Shown: positions 23,548-32,934 of the stretch, piece after piece
How positions within the stretch are numbered: position 1 is the first letter of the stretch
Layout: every line of letters starts with the position of its first letter
Assembly (NCBI RefSeq): GCF_006175945.1
Contig: NZ_VAJL01000001.1
Span: 1,550,001 to 1,614,000 of the forward strand
DNA: 64,000 nucleotides
Source of the DNA: Chryseobacterium mulctrae
Lineage (GTDB): Bacteria > Bacteroidota > Bacteroidia > Flavobacteriales > Weeksellaceae
Direction: 5' to 3'
Notes under the pieces: model-generated
What the model saw: the letters and a program-made list of their open reading frames with translations, nothing else
Told to the model about the DNA's origin: nothing
Databases searched by the model: none
Program-made: the position numbers and the translations under genes

Positions 23548-23677
23548 ATGATTGCATTGGCATTCGACTAATTCGTAATTTTCATCCTCACTGAGCCAAA
23601 CTGTTTTGTGATTATCTGTTTTATTTCTAAATTGCATTATCTCCCGAAAAAGAGAGTGACAATCACAAAAAACATTT

Positions 23678-26600
23678 ATGGAGCAGATTATTCCGTTTGA
23701 ATTACAGATACAGCACAATCCTTATTTCAATTATACTTTTTGTTTAAACCAATATCCTTTTCTGCAGAGCATTGCTTTCAGAGAAGTGAGTGAAGATTTT
23801 GAAAATCTAAACCTTCAGATAACCTCATCTTTGGGTATATTTGAAAAATATGATGTCTATATTGATAAAATAAGGCAGAATTCACTATATAAAATTTCTC
23901 TTTTCAACTTTGTTTTTAATAATGCTTTGTTGAAAAGACTTACGGAAAAAGATTTAGACCAAATCAAAATTCAGGTCTTTAAAGACGGAGAATCTATTTA
24001 TGAAAAAAGTTTCAGCATAGAAGTTCTCCCGATGGATTATTTTGGAGGATTGCAATCGTATCCGCAACTTTTGGCTTCGTATGTTCTTTCAAACAATACT
24101 TCTTTATACAAAATTAAAGCTGACGCGATTGATATTTTAGCAAGAAATAAACTTACGCCTTCGTTTGAAGGCTATCAGCAAAAAAGTAAGGAAAGAGTTT
24201 TGCAGATGGTTTCGGCAATTTACAAATCTATCCAAAATCTGGAACTGATTTACAGCGCAATGCCGCCAAGTTTTGAAAAAAACGGACAAAGAATCAGGCT
24301 TGTTGATACGGTTTTAGAAACAAAATTTGGAAACTGCATTGATATTTCTCTACTTTTTGCAGCGTGTCTAGAAGCAATCGATTTAAATCCGTTGATTGTT
24401 GTAACGGAAGGTCATGCTTTCGTGGGAGTCTGGCTCGATGACCAGCGATTTGATGGAATGATTAATTTTGACCAATCTGCGATTTCTAAAAGAATTGCGA
24501 CTGGAATTAAAGAAATTGCTTTAATTGAATCTACCAATCTGTGCAAAGGAAGCAACATTTCATTCAAAGATGCGATGAATTCTGCAGAAACTCAATTGAT
24601 GGATTCTTCAAAATTTCTGCTTTCATTAGACATCAAAAATGCAAGGTCAGCGGGAATTTCTCCTCTCCCACTTTTGAAAAATGAAAATAATTCGGCAGAA
24701 GATTTAAAACCTGTTCAAAACTCTGCAAAATTTGATCAGGATTTTGATTTGGGAACACAATATGACGATCTCGAGCTGACCGATTTTTCAAATCTCACCA
24801 AACAGAAAATCTGGGAAAGAAAACTGCTCGATCTTTCGCTTAGAAATAATCTTCTGAATTTGCGGTTTACCAAAAGTATGCTTCAGTTAGTTGATTCTAA
24901 AATTAATGTGCTTGAAGACAGTTTAGCCGACGGAAAATCATTTACGATTCTGCCCGACAATAATCAGACTATTCTCAGAAAATACAATTTGTATGGCGAA
25001 CCTTTACATCAGTCGCAACCGCTTTTCAAACTGGCGGAAGATGAGTTTAAATACAACCGACTATTAACGTATTATCATCAGGATGACCTCGATAATATTC
25101 TTACCAATCTTTACAGAAGTGCAAAATTAGCTGAAGAAGAAAATGGAAAAAGCACATTATATTTAGGAATCGGATTATTAAAATGGTTTGAACCGAAAAA
25201 TAAAGAAGTTCCAAGATTGGCTCCGATTTTATTGATTCCGGTTGAACTGTCGAGAAAATCTGTGAATTCTAAATTTACGCTTCGAAGTCGTGAAGAAGAA
25301 ACGATGATCAACATTACGTTGCTTGAATATCTAAAACAGGAATTCAAACTCAACATCAACAGTCTTGAAAATCTTCCGATGGACGAATCGGGCGTTGATG
25401 TTCCGAAAGTTTTGGCAATCATCAGAAATGCGGTACTTAATCTTGAAGGTTGGGATGTGTTGGAACAATTGGTTTTGGGGATTTTTTCCTTTAATAAATT
25501 GATTCTTTGGCAGGATATTTCAAAATATTCTGAAGAAATTCAGAAAAGCTCGATTGTAAAAAGCTTGATTGACGGTAAACTTACGGGAACTTTGGAAAGC
25601 GTAGAAAATGATGCTCAAAGTTTAGAAAATATTTCAGCTTCAGAATTGGTTTTGCCAATTTCCACCGACAATTCTCAGTTGAATGCCGTGAAAAATGCTA
25701 ATCTCAATAAAAGTTTTATTCTTCACGGACCTCCAGGAACGGGAAAGTCACAGACAATTACCAACATTATTGCCGATGCTTTGGCGAATGATAAAAAAGT
25801 ACTTTTTGTTGCAGCGAAAAAAGCGGCTTTGGATGTGGTTCATCATCGATTGGAAAATATTGGTTTGGGCGCATTTTGTCTCGAATTGCATTCCAATAAA
25901 TCTAAAAAATCAGATGTTTTAAAACAGTTTGAAAGAACACTTGAAGTTCCGAAATATAAAATCAATGCCGATTATCACGAAGAGGCAAAACGTCTCGACG
26001 AACGCAGAAAAGAGCTTGGGAAATATGTAAATGAATTGCACAAAAAATTCCCGATTGGATGGAGTTTATTTGATACCATTGCCTTTTTGGAAACCAATCA
26101 TGTACAACCTGATGAACGTTTTCATATCAATTTCCCTTTGGAAAGTGCCGATGTTTTCAATTGGAATCAGTGGAAAGACTGGTTGATTCCGTTTGCTTCG
26201 ATTGTGCAGAAAATCGGACAGCCTTCGCTTCATGCTTTGAGACCAATCAAAACTTCAAACCATCAATTTGAAAATAAAAATCTGATTCTTTCGGCAATTT
26301 CTCAATTTAATGAAAAGAAAAATGCGGCTGAACAAGTAAAAAGCCAGTTCAAATTGGATGAAGTTTCCAATTCTGACAGCATAGAAATTCTTGAATATTT
26401 AAAAGAAAATCCGGTAAAAGCTGGTTTGGTCGACCTTGTTTTCAATGAAGGTCAGTTGAATTTATTTAAAAACTGGATGACTCAGCAAACGCAGTTTCAA
26501 CAAACTGAAAATCAAATCACCTCAAGTTTTAATTCTTCTATTTTAAATGTAGATTTCGCTTCATTAAAATTGTTGTGGAATCAGGCAAAACACACCTGGT

Positions 26601-29377
26601 TTATTCCGAAATGGTTTAAACAAAGAAAAGTAAAGCAACAACTGAACGGCTATGCAAAATCAGGAATAGAATCTGATGTGCAGATTGACGGACTTTTTGA
26701 AAAGCTTGAAAGTTATCAGCAACTTAAAAATCAATTAAACAACCTTCATTACAATGCACTTTCTTCGGTTACGAATCTTTATTTTAATGGAAATTCATTT
26801 GATATTTCAGCAATTGAAAAAGATTTAAAAACCCTTGAAAATGCAAAAGATTTAGCGCAAAAAATTTCAATTCCAAATTTCCCGGAATGGTTAAAAGATA
26901 TTTCATCAAGAAAGAATAACAGTCAGCCTATTTCTGAAGTTCTGGAAACTTTAAAAGATTTCCACAATGCAGAAACTCAACTTTTGGAATATGTGGATGA
27001 AATTCCAAACGATACAGAACTGCAAACTGTTGTACAGAATATTCATCAGTTGGAAGACTGGATTAATTTTAATGTTTTAAAAGAAAAAGCACAAGATTTA
27101 AACCTAAACTGGTTCATTAATTTCTTAGAAAAAGGTTGGCTCGATACAGAATCTATTGAGCTTGAATTTGAAAAAATCATTCATCTGAATTTATTCATTA
27201 AAATCATTTACGGTTCGGGAACATTGAATGGTTTTGATGCGAATATTTACGAATCTCAGATTCAGCAATATAAAAATCTTCACAAAGAATTTACAGAACT
27301 GACCAAAAATCAGTTAACGATGAAACTCAGCGATAGAATTCCGAATTTTTCTCAGGAAGCCGTTCAAAGCTCAGAAATAGGGATTCTGCAAAAAGCAATT
27401 CGAAACAAAGGACGTGGTTTATCTATCAGAAAATTATTTGACCAGATTCCGACCTTAATTCCGAGGCTGAAACCTTGCATGTTGATGAGTCCGATTTCGG
27501 TAGCGCAATATTTTGACGTAAATGAAGAGCATTTTGACATTGTGATTTTTGATGAAGCTTCGCAATTACCAACTTCTGAAGCGGTAAGTGCTTTGGCGAG
27601 AGCAAAACAGGCGATTATTGTTGGAGATCCGAAACAGATGCCACCGACAAGCTTTTTTGCTTCCCAAAAAGTGGATGAAGAAAATTTTGAACTCGAAGAT
27701 CTTGAAAGTATTTTGGATGATTGTTTGGCGCTTTCAATTCCGTCAAATTATTTATTGAGGCATTACCGAAGCAAGCATGAAAGTTTGATTTCTTTCTCAA
27801 ACGCTCATTTTTATGATAATAAACTGCTTACTTTCCCGTCTCCGGATGACTTAAACAGAAAAGTGACATTTGAATTTATCGATGGATTTTACGATAAAGG
27901 AAAAACGAGAACCAATAAAAATGAAGCTGAAGCAATCATTGAATACATCAGAATTCATCTCGAAAATAAAAATAAAAAATCAATTGGTGTGGTTACTTTC
28001 AGCCAGACTCAACAAAGTCTGATTGAAGATTTACTGCAGAAATTATTTCAGGAAAATCCCCATTTGGAAGAATTTGCTATCAATTCTGAAGAACCAATTT
28101 TCATTAAAAATCTTGAAAATGTACAAGGTGACGAAAGAGATATTATTCTGTTTTCAATTGGTTACGGTCCTGATGAAGACGGAAAAGTTTCGATGAATTT
28201 TGGTCCGCTCAACCGAGATGGAGGTTGGAGACGACTAAATGTTGCCGTAACAAGAGCGCGTTACGAAATGAAAGTTTTTTCTTCGTTAAAAGGCGACCAA
28301 ATCGATATGAACAGAACAAGTTCAGAAGGTGTTTTAGGGTTAAAAAACTTCCTGAATTTTTCTGAGAAAGGTTTGGTTTATCACAATTCAAATCAAACGG
28401 TAAATCAGCAAAAACTGATGGTGAATTCGATTGCGAAACATTTGGAGGAAAGCGGTCTGAAAATAAAAACCAATATCGGAACTTCAGAATATAAAATTGA
28501 TATCGGCGTAATTAATCCTGAAAATGAAAGCGAATATCTGATGGCAATTTTACTGGATAGTGAAAATTATTTTAACATCAATACAACCAATGACCGAGAA
28601 TTGCTTGTTCCGAATGTTTTGAAAGGTTTAGGTTGGAATGTTTTCAGAATCTGGACTCTGGACTGGATTAAAAATAAAGAAAAAATTGTTGAAAAAATTC
28701 AGGCTGAAATTGAAAAAATTAAAACTCAAGTAAAAGAAAAAAAGGAAGAAATCATTGAACTGAAAACTTCTGAGAAAGTATATCTGAGTGAAGTTTCGGA
28801 AACTGAAAAACCTTCGAAAATGATTCCTTATGCTGCAGCAGAATTGAGCCCAGAAATTAATGCAAATTCAGAATCTATTTATCTTTTTGAAAATAAATCC
28901 GTTCTTTTAAATCAGATTAAAACGATTATTGATACCGAATCACCGATTAGTCAGAATGCTTTATTCAGGAAGATTCTTAAGCTTTGGAATACTTCAAGAG
29001 CAGGTGGAAAAATGAATAATTATCTTTTGGAAACTTTGAATTCTATCCCGAATGTACAAACCACAGAAAGTTATCAGAAATTTTACTGGAGCGAAAATCT
29101 ACAACCTCAAAATCTTGATTTCTACCGAGACAATTCAATAGAAAAAAGACTGATTGACGAGATTGCACCTGAAGAAATTTCGGTTGCTATTATGGAATTG
29201 ATGCATTCAAGTTTGAGTTTAAATAAGGACGAATTGATTCGTGCGATTTGTAAAACTTTTGGTTTTGCAAAAGTGGGTTCTCAGATTGATTCTGTAGTAA
29301 ATTTTTCTGTGGAGGAATTGGTTGGGAAAGGTTTGCTGAAGGAAGTTGATGGGAGGATTGTTCTTGGGATGAATTGA
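23678..29377 (+). CDS. Giant DUF4011 / SF1 helicase / Vsr-like nuclease / DUF3320 protein, probable anti-phage factor
   Basis: This 1,899-residue protein has several recognisable parts. About 125-300 is a transglutaminase-like fold with Cys220 in FGNCIDIS, His246 in GHAFVGVW and following aspartates. DUF4011 spans about 370-600. The SF1 helicase has Walker A GPPGTGKS (687-694), Walker B IFDEASQ (Asp1292, Glu1293), motif III GDPKQMPPT and late motifs VQGDERDIILFS and NVAVTRARYE. A Vsr-like (MTES_1575-type) nuclease domain near 1590-1690 has YKIDIGV with Asp1608, then LLDSENY and GWNVFRIWTLDW, and a DUF3320-like end contains NALFRKILKLW. Large DUF4011-helicase-Vsr proteins have been reported as phage defence (I recall the name Hhe; not checked). 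The substrate is not readable. Confidence 0.88.
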   Translation: MEQIIPFELQIQHNPYFNYTFCLNQYPFLQSIAFREVSEDFENLNLQITSSLGIFEKYDVYIDKIRQNSLYKISLFNFVFNNALLKRLTEKDLDQIKIQVFKDGESIYEKSFSIEVLPMDYFGGLQSYPQLLASYVLSNNTSLYKIKADAIDILARNKLTPSFEGYQQKSKERVLQMVSAIYKSIQNLELIYSAMPPSFEKNGQRIRLVDTVLETKFGNCIDISLLFAACLEAIDLNPLIVVTEGHAFVGVWLDDQRFDGMINFDQSAISKRIATGIKEIALIESTNLCKGSNISFKDAMNSAETQLMDSSKFLLSLDIKNARSAGISPLPLLKNENNSAEDLKPVQNSAKFDQDFDLGTQYDDLELTDFSNLTKQKIWERKLLDLSLRNNLLNLRFTKSMLQLVDSKINVLEDSLADGKSFTILPDNNQTILRKYNLYGEPLHQSQPLFKLAEDEFKYNRLLTYYHQDDLDNILTNLYRSAKLAEEENGKSTLYLGIGLLKWFEPKNKEVPRLAPILLIPVELSRKSVNSKFTLRSREEETMINITLLEYLKQEFKLNINSLENLPMDESGVDVPKVLAIIRNAVLNLEGWDVLEQLVLGIFSFNKLILWQDISKYSEEIQKSSIVKSLIDGKLTGTLESVENDAQSLENISASELVLPISTDNSQLNAVKNANLNKSFILHGPPGTGKSQTITNIIADALANDKKVLFVAAKKAALDVVHHRLENIGLGAFCLELHSNKSKKSDVLKQFERTLEVPKYKINADYHEEAKRLDERRKELGKYVNELHKKFPIGWSLFDTIAFLETNHVQPDERFHINFPLESADVFNWNQWKDWLIPFASIVQKIGQPSLHALRPIKTSNHQFENKNLILSAISQFNEKKNAAEQVKSQFKLDEVSNSDSIEILEYLKENPVKAGLVDLVFNEGQLNLFKNWMTQQTQFQQTENQITSSFNSSILNVDFASLKLLWNQAKHTWFIPKWFKQRKVKQQLNGYAKSGIESDVQIDGLFEKLESYQQLKNQLNNLHYNALSSVTNLYFNGNSFDISAIEKDLKTLENAKDLAQKISIPNFPEWLKDISSRKNNSQPISEVLETLKDFHNAETQLLEYVDEIPNDTELQTVVQNIHQLEDWINFNVLKEKAQDLNLNWFINFLEKGWLDTESIELEFEKIIHLNLFIKIIYGSGTLNGFDANIYESQIQQYKNLHKEFTELTKNQLTMKLSDRIPNFSQEAVQSSEIGILQKAIRNKGRGLSIRKLFDQIPTLIPRLKPCMLMSPISVAQYFDVNEEHFDIVIFDEASQLPTSEAVSALARAKQAIIVGDPKQMPPTSFFASQKVDEENFELEDLESILDDCLALSIPSNYLLRHYRSKHESLISFSNAHFYDNKLLTFPSPDDLNRKVTFEFIDGFYDKGKTRTNKNEAEAIIEYIRIHLENKNKKSIGVVTFSQTQQSLIEDLLQKLFQENPHLEEFAINSEEPIFIKNLENVQGDERDIILFSIGYGPDEDGKVSMNFGPLNRDGGWRRLNVAVTRARYEMKVFSSLKGDQIDMNRTSSEGVLGLKNFLNFSEKGLVYHNSNQTVNQQKLMVNSIAKHLEESGLKIKTNIGTSEYKIDIGVINPENESEYLMAILLDSENYFNINTTNDRELLVPNVLKGLGWNVFRIWTLDWIKNKEKIVEKIQAEIEKIKTQVKEKKEEIIELKTSEKVYLSEVSETEKPSKMIPYAAAELSPEINANSESIYLFENKSVLLNQIKTIIDTESPISQNALFRKILKLWNTSRAGGKMNNYLLETLNSIPNVQTTESYQKFYWSENLQPQNLDFYRDNSIEKRLIDEIAPEEISVAIMELMHSSLSLNKDELIRAICKTFGFAKVGSQIDSVVNFSVEELVGKGLLKEVDGRIVLGMN

Positions 29378-29413
29378 ATTTCTCTTTAATATCTAACAAA
29401 ATAATTAAAAAAT

Positions 29414-30202
29414 ATGAGCAATATAAATTTTGAAAATCTTCAGCTAAGTTCAGAAAAAAGATTAGAACAATTAATGTTTGAAACTGATCAACTTCATAAA
29501 AGTCTTGATAAAATAGAAGAAACTGAAAAAGTTTTTGAAAAGATAAATATTACTCTAGAAATTGCAGGATTAAAAGATCTAATCAACTATAGACTATTTT
29601 TAGGTATTGTATCGATGGACTTGTGCTCAGCGATTTTAATACATTCTAAATCTAAAAGTAATTATGAAAATATTTATTCTGCAAGACAAATAATTGTAAT
29701 AATTAGTGAAGCATACAAGAAAATATACAATTTCATCCATGAAAACAAGCATGGTGATATCATTTCCAGATACAGAAATAACTCATATTGGATAAAGGAA
29801 ATTGGAAATATTATTCAAAATGAATTAAAATCTTTACAAGGTGAGTATAGTGAAATTACAAAAGATTTAGACGAATATTTAAAAATGAATTTTGAACTTC
29901 TTCAAATTCAAAGAAATTTATCTATTCATTATGACAAAGATTCTACAAAAGTTTATAAAATGTTAATAGAGTTAGATGTTGAAGAAATATTTAAAACTTT
30001 AATTCCATTTATAAATATTCTTAATAAAATGTTTGAATTTACAGATAAATTAAGAGATGCTTACAAATTTAAATCTGACTCCGAAACCGAAAAAGTAAAT
30101 CATAATTTTGAAAAGTTAGCTTTAGATTTAGACCGATTTAAAGACAAAGATAGCATCACGCTTATTGAAGATATACAAACAATCATTAGACAAATGAAAT
30201 AA
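29414..30202 (+). CDS. Helical protein with a HEPN-type RNxxxH motif
   Basis: This 262-residue, almost wholly helical protein opens with a coiled-coil-like stretch (RLEQLMFETDQLHKSLDKIE). It contains RNLSIHYD with Arg167 and His172, the spacing and Asn of the HEPN ribonuclease motif (RNxxxH), set in a helix after NFELLQIQ. An earlier helix (LFLGIVSMDLCSAILIHS) fits the other half of a HEPN bundle. It starts 36 bp after the giant helicase gene and is visibly richer in A and T, which suggests separate acquisition. I propose it as an RNase effector or partner; no family was positively recognised. Confidence 0.6.
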   Translation: MSNINFENLQLSSEKRLEQLMFETDQLHKSLDKIEETEKVFEKINITLEIAGLKDLINYRLFLGIVSMDLCSAILIHSKSKSNYENIYSARQIIVIISEAYKKIYNFIHENKHGDIISRYRNNSYWIKEIGNIIQNELKSLQGEYSEITKDLDEYLKMNFELLQIQRNLSIHYDKDSTKVYKMLIELDVEEIFKTLIPFINILNKMFEFTDKLRDAYKFKSDSETEKVNHNFEKLALDLDRFKDKDSITLIEDIQTIIRQMK

Positions 30203-30257
30203 AGTCTTTATAATAAACATCAAACTTAAAAAACGTTTGAACGAAATTTTAAAATTT

Positions 30258-30695
30258 ATGGAAAAATTCTTTCTGATATTACTAATATTATCATTTCAAA
30301 CTTTACTTTCTCAAAAACAAGAAACAAAAATCGCAGACCGCTACCAATCTTCCCAACCGCAGGATCAGTCTGTTCCACCACCACCGAGAGTAACTTTTCC
30401 AGCGCAGTTTCCAGATGGGAATAAGGTATTTCTGAAGAAAATTGACGAGAATATTGATAAAGAAAAGTTACAGGACATTGGTGAAAATTTAAATACAGAA
30501 ATCATCTTAAAGATAGACCAACAAGGAAATGTACTCAATATTTCAACGTTCGGAAAAAATGAAAGTTTTAATAAAGAAGTGAAAGCTGCCGCTGCAAAAT
30601 CTACCCAAAATATAAAGTGGATTGCCGGAAAAAACAATCAGGGTGAAAAAGTAATTGATATTGTGAAAATACCGTATCGATTTAAGAATTTATAA
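30258..30695 (+). CDS. Secreted protein with a TonB C-terminal-like domain
   Basis: From the ATG at 30258 the 145-residue product has a signal peptide (MEKFFLILLILSFQTLLSQ), a short linker with PPPPR, and a domain matching the TonB C terminus: VTFPAQFPDGNKVFLKKIDE, then EIILKIDQQGNVLNISTFGK and a final VKIPYRF strand. A real energiser would need an uncleaved membrane anchor and a long linker, so this is a free periplasmic TonB-like domain of unknown role. It begins a run of small genes on one strand. Confidence 0.75.
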   Translation: MEKFFLILLILSFQTLLSQKQETKIADRYQSSQPQDQSVPPPPRVTFPAQFPDGNKVFLKKIDENIDKEKLQDIGENLNTEIILKIDQQGNVLNISTFGKNESFNKEVKAAAAKSTQNIKWIAGKNNQGEKVIDIVKIPYRFKNL

Positions 30696-30706
30696 AGCAT
30701 AATAGA

Positions 30707-31222
30707 TTGGAAAAGAAAATCATCATTTTTTGCTTTGTTGTTTTAGGTTTTACTTTTTACAGCTATCCAGTTTTTGATAGTGAAGGGATTTCTTATTTGA
30801 TTATTTTCTGCTGTTTCATTATGATTACGTTTTCTGTTGCGAAGATTTATAATCCAAGTGATAAAAATAATTATGAATCTGTGGAAAAAGAAGTTGATTA
30901 TCTGGAAAATCTTGACGGAATTTTCAGTTATCAAAAAGACGGTTTTTATTTCACCCTAAAAGAAAAAACTGATTTTATAAAATGGGCAGAAATTATAGAA
31001 GTTAATTCATTCAGTATTCCTTTTCTACACGAAGAAAGGCATTCCAGATTGGAAATTATTACCGAAAAAATGGGCTATGAATTTAATTACCAGCAAACTT
31101 CCGGAATAGAAAAACTAACCAATCAACTTATCGAAAATTTGTCGCATTGGAATTTTGATGCTGAAACTGTCAAAATAAATAATCACGGGCTTAAAAAAAC
31201 AAATCTTTACAAAAGATCATGA
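30707..31222 (+). CDS. Small membrane protein, unknown function
   Basis: The 171-residue product begins at TTG 30707 (no closer ATG keeps the first membrane segment), giving two N-terminal membrane segments (IIIFCFVVLGFTFYSYPVF and YLIIFCCFIMITFSVAKIY). A soluble part of about 120 residues follows, with GFYFTLKEKTDFIKWAEI, a pattern seen in small bacterial PH-like or DUF membrane proteins. The stop overlaps the next start (ATGA, 31219-31222), indicating an operon. Confidence 0.65.
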   Translation: MEKKIIIFCFVVLGFTFYSYPVFDSEGISYLIIFCCFIMITFSVAKIYNPSDKNNYESVEKEVDYLENLDGIFSYQKDGFYFTLKEKTDFIKWAEIIEVNSFSIPFLHEERHSRLEIITEKMGYEFNYQQTSGIEKLTNQLIENLSHWNFDAETVKINNHGLKKTNLYKRS

Positions 31223-31638
31223 AAAATATACTTACCCTAATTATTGTTTTTCTTTCTGTTTTGGTATTTTCTCAGAGTAAAAATCAGCAAGAAAACGTCA
31301 TTGATATTGAAGAGTCAAAATGTTTTGGCAAGCAAGATATTTCGAATGCTGAAATGCGAAAATGTAGTATAAAAGCAACAGAGTCTTGGGATAAAGAGCT
31401 GAATAAATATTACAATCTTCTCGCATCTAAACTTCCAAAAGACGCTTTTGAAATACTGAAAGCTTCTCAAAAAGAATGGATTATTTATCGAGATAAAGAA
31501 TTTAAATTCATTACTAAATTTTATTTTGAAGTAAAAGAAGGAACAATGTGGTATAATATTGCTGAAAATAAGAAAAAGGAAATCGTGAAAAACAGAGCTT
31601 TGGAGTTGCAAATGTACTTTCAGAATTTAGATTATTAA
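31219..31638 (+). CDS. LprI-like secreted protein (DUF1311 family)
   Basis: The 139-residue product has a signal peptide (about 1-18) and the DUF1311/LprI layout: two cysteines flanking a short helix (CFGKQDISNAEMRKC), then ATESWDKELNKYYNLL and LKASQKEWIIYRDKEF. Some relatives inhibit lysozyme, so protection against foreign lysozymes is possible. It overlaps the upstream gene by 4 bp. Confidence 0.85.
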   Translation: MKNILTLIIVFLSVLVFSQSKNQQENVIDIEESKCFGKQDISNAEMRKCSIKATESWDKELNKYYNLLASKLPKDAFEILKASQKEWIIYRDKEFKFITKFYFEVKEGTMWYNIAENKKKEIVKNRALELQMYFQNLDY

Positions 31639-31675
31639 TTTCAAATTTATTTTGATCATCAAAAGACAGTTTATC

Positions 31676-32179
31676 ATGAGAAAAACATACTACTTATTTT
31701 TCTTCTTACTTTCAATACATTCCTTTTCCCAAAATAAAATCTCCGGAGTTTATCAAAACGAATTGGGAGAAAAACTAATATTGTATTCAGATAAAACATT
31801 TGAATATACTTGGGGTTTTGATCTTGCATCAAGCTGGAATATTGGAACATGGGACTTAAAAAAAAATAAATACATCTATCTTTCCACTGTTGAAGTAAAA
31901 GATACTTTGCGTCTTAATAATAAAATTCAGTTGGTTTTATCCCGAGATAGAATCTCTAATCAAACTTCAAATATTGAATACTTTGCAAGCTCAATTTCCG
32001 GAGGCGGACAAAGCAGGTCGCTTCCTCCAAATAAATTAATTTTAAAAGATAAAGTACTTTTTACATTTTTTAAATCAGGAAAAATTAGAAATAAAAGAGA
32101 AAAATCGATGATGGATGCAAATATTTATTCTAAACCCTGGTTTGAAAAAATTTCAGAAATTATAACCGGAAAAGATTAA
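31676..32179 (+). CDS. Secreted protein of unknown function
   Basis: The 167-residue product starts at the ATG 31676 with a signal peptide (MRKTYYLFFFLLSIHSFSQ). The mature part begins with KISGVYQNELGEKLILYSDK and SSWNIGTWDLKKN, which resembles small beta-barrel (lipocalin-like) secreted proteins. I do not recognise the family. It lies in the run of small same-strand genes from 30258 to 34023. Confidence 0.65.
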   Translation: MRKTYYLFFFLLSIHSFSQNKISGVYQNELGEKLILYSDKTFEYTWGFDLASSWNIGTWDLKKNKYIYLSTVEVKDTLRLNNKIQLVLSRDRISNQTSNIEYFASSISGGGQSRSLPPNKLILKDKVLFTFFKSGKIRNKREKSMMDANIYSKPWFEKISEIITGKD

Positions 32180-32211
32180 AAGATAGATTTCATTACAGAC
32201 TAAATTATCTC

Positions 32212-32616
32212 ATGAAAAAAGCTACAACTATAATTCTCATTATCCTCATTCTTCTGCCCATGCTATTTTACCTGAATCCTTTTACATGGGGAATGCGAAG
32301 AGTGCCTCATTACGAAGCTTCAAGAAAAACTAATGGTTTGCTTTATGATTTAAATAAAAAATACAATTATCAAATGGAAATTGGTGATGTAACCGATACA
32401 ATTTGGTATTTCAGGGATTTAAAACATAAAAAAATCACGAAACTGGAAAATTTCGAGCTTATTCTAAATACAGAAAATGACTCTCTTCCTGATTTGAAAA
32501 ACATTGAAAACTATGTGAAAGATTTCAATTCAAATTTCGAGCATAAAAACTATTTTGATTCTTTAAAAGTTGTTGTCAATTATGACTCTATTATTTATAA
32601 AACTAAAATAAAATGA
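32212..32616 (+). CDS. Small membrane-anchored protein of unknown function
   Basis: The 134-residue product has one N-terminal membrane segment (TTIILIILILLPMLFYL) and a soluble domain of about 105 residues with no motif I recognise. The stop overlaps the next start (ATGA, 32613-32616), so the two are translationally coupled. Confidence 0.65.
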   Translation: MKKATTIILIILILLPMLFYLNPFTWGMRRVPHYEASRKTNGLLYDLNKKYNYQMEIGDVTDTIWYFRDLKHKKITKLENFELILNTENDSLPDLKNIENYVKDFNSNFEHKNYFDSLKVVVNYDSIIYKTKIK

Positions 32617-32924
32617 GATTAGAAAAGGTTTATAAATATCAGCTGTTTCTACTTATCTTCATAGTTATTTTTGGAATTCAGCATTACTATCTTCAAAATT
32701 TTAATTTTGAATGGATGTATTATGAAAAAGTATTGAATTCTGTTTTTCTTCTTTCGATTTTCATGGTTCTCTTTTCTTTAATCTTTTTGATTTTTGGAAG
32801 CATAAAAACCATCAATCGAAAAAAGACAATCGAAATTGAGAAAATTTATCTGATCATCAATCTTATTCTTTACTATTTTACTGTTTGGATAAGTTTGTAT
32901 CTTTTAAGTCAGATAAGAGGATAA
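32613..32924 (+). CDS. Small membrane protein with three predicted membrane segments
   Basis: The 103-residue product is mostly hydrophobic, with segments at about 9-27, 43-65 and 80-100. No motif is recognised. It is coupled to the upstream anchored protein by a 4-bp overlap, and 10 bp separate it from the thioredoxin-like gene. Confidence 0.6.
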   Translation: MRLEKVYKYQLFLLIFIVIFGIQHYYLQNFNFEWMYYEKVLNSVFLLSIFMVLFSLIFLIFGSIKTINRKKTIEIEKIYLIINLILYYFTVWISLYLLSQIRG

Positions 32925-32934
32925 AAAATTATAA

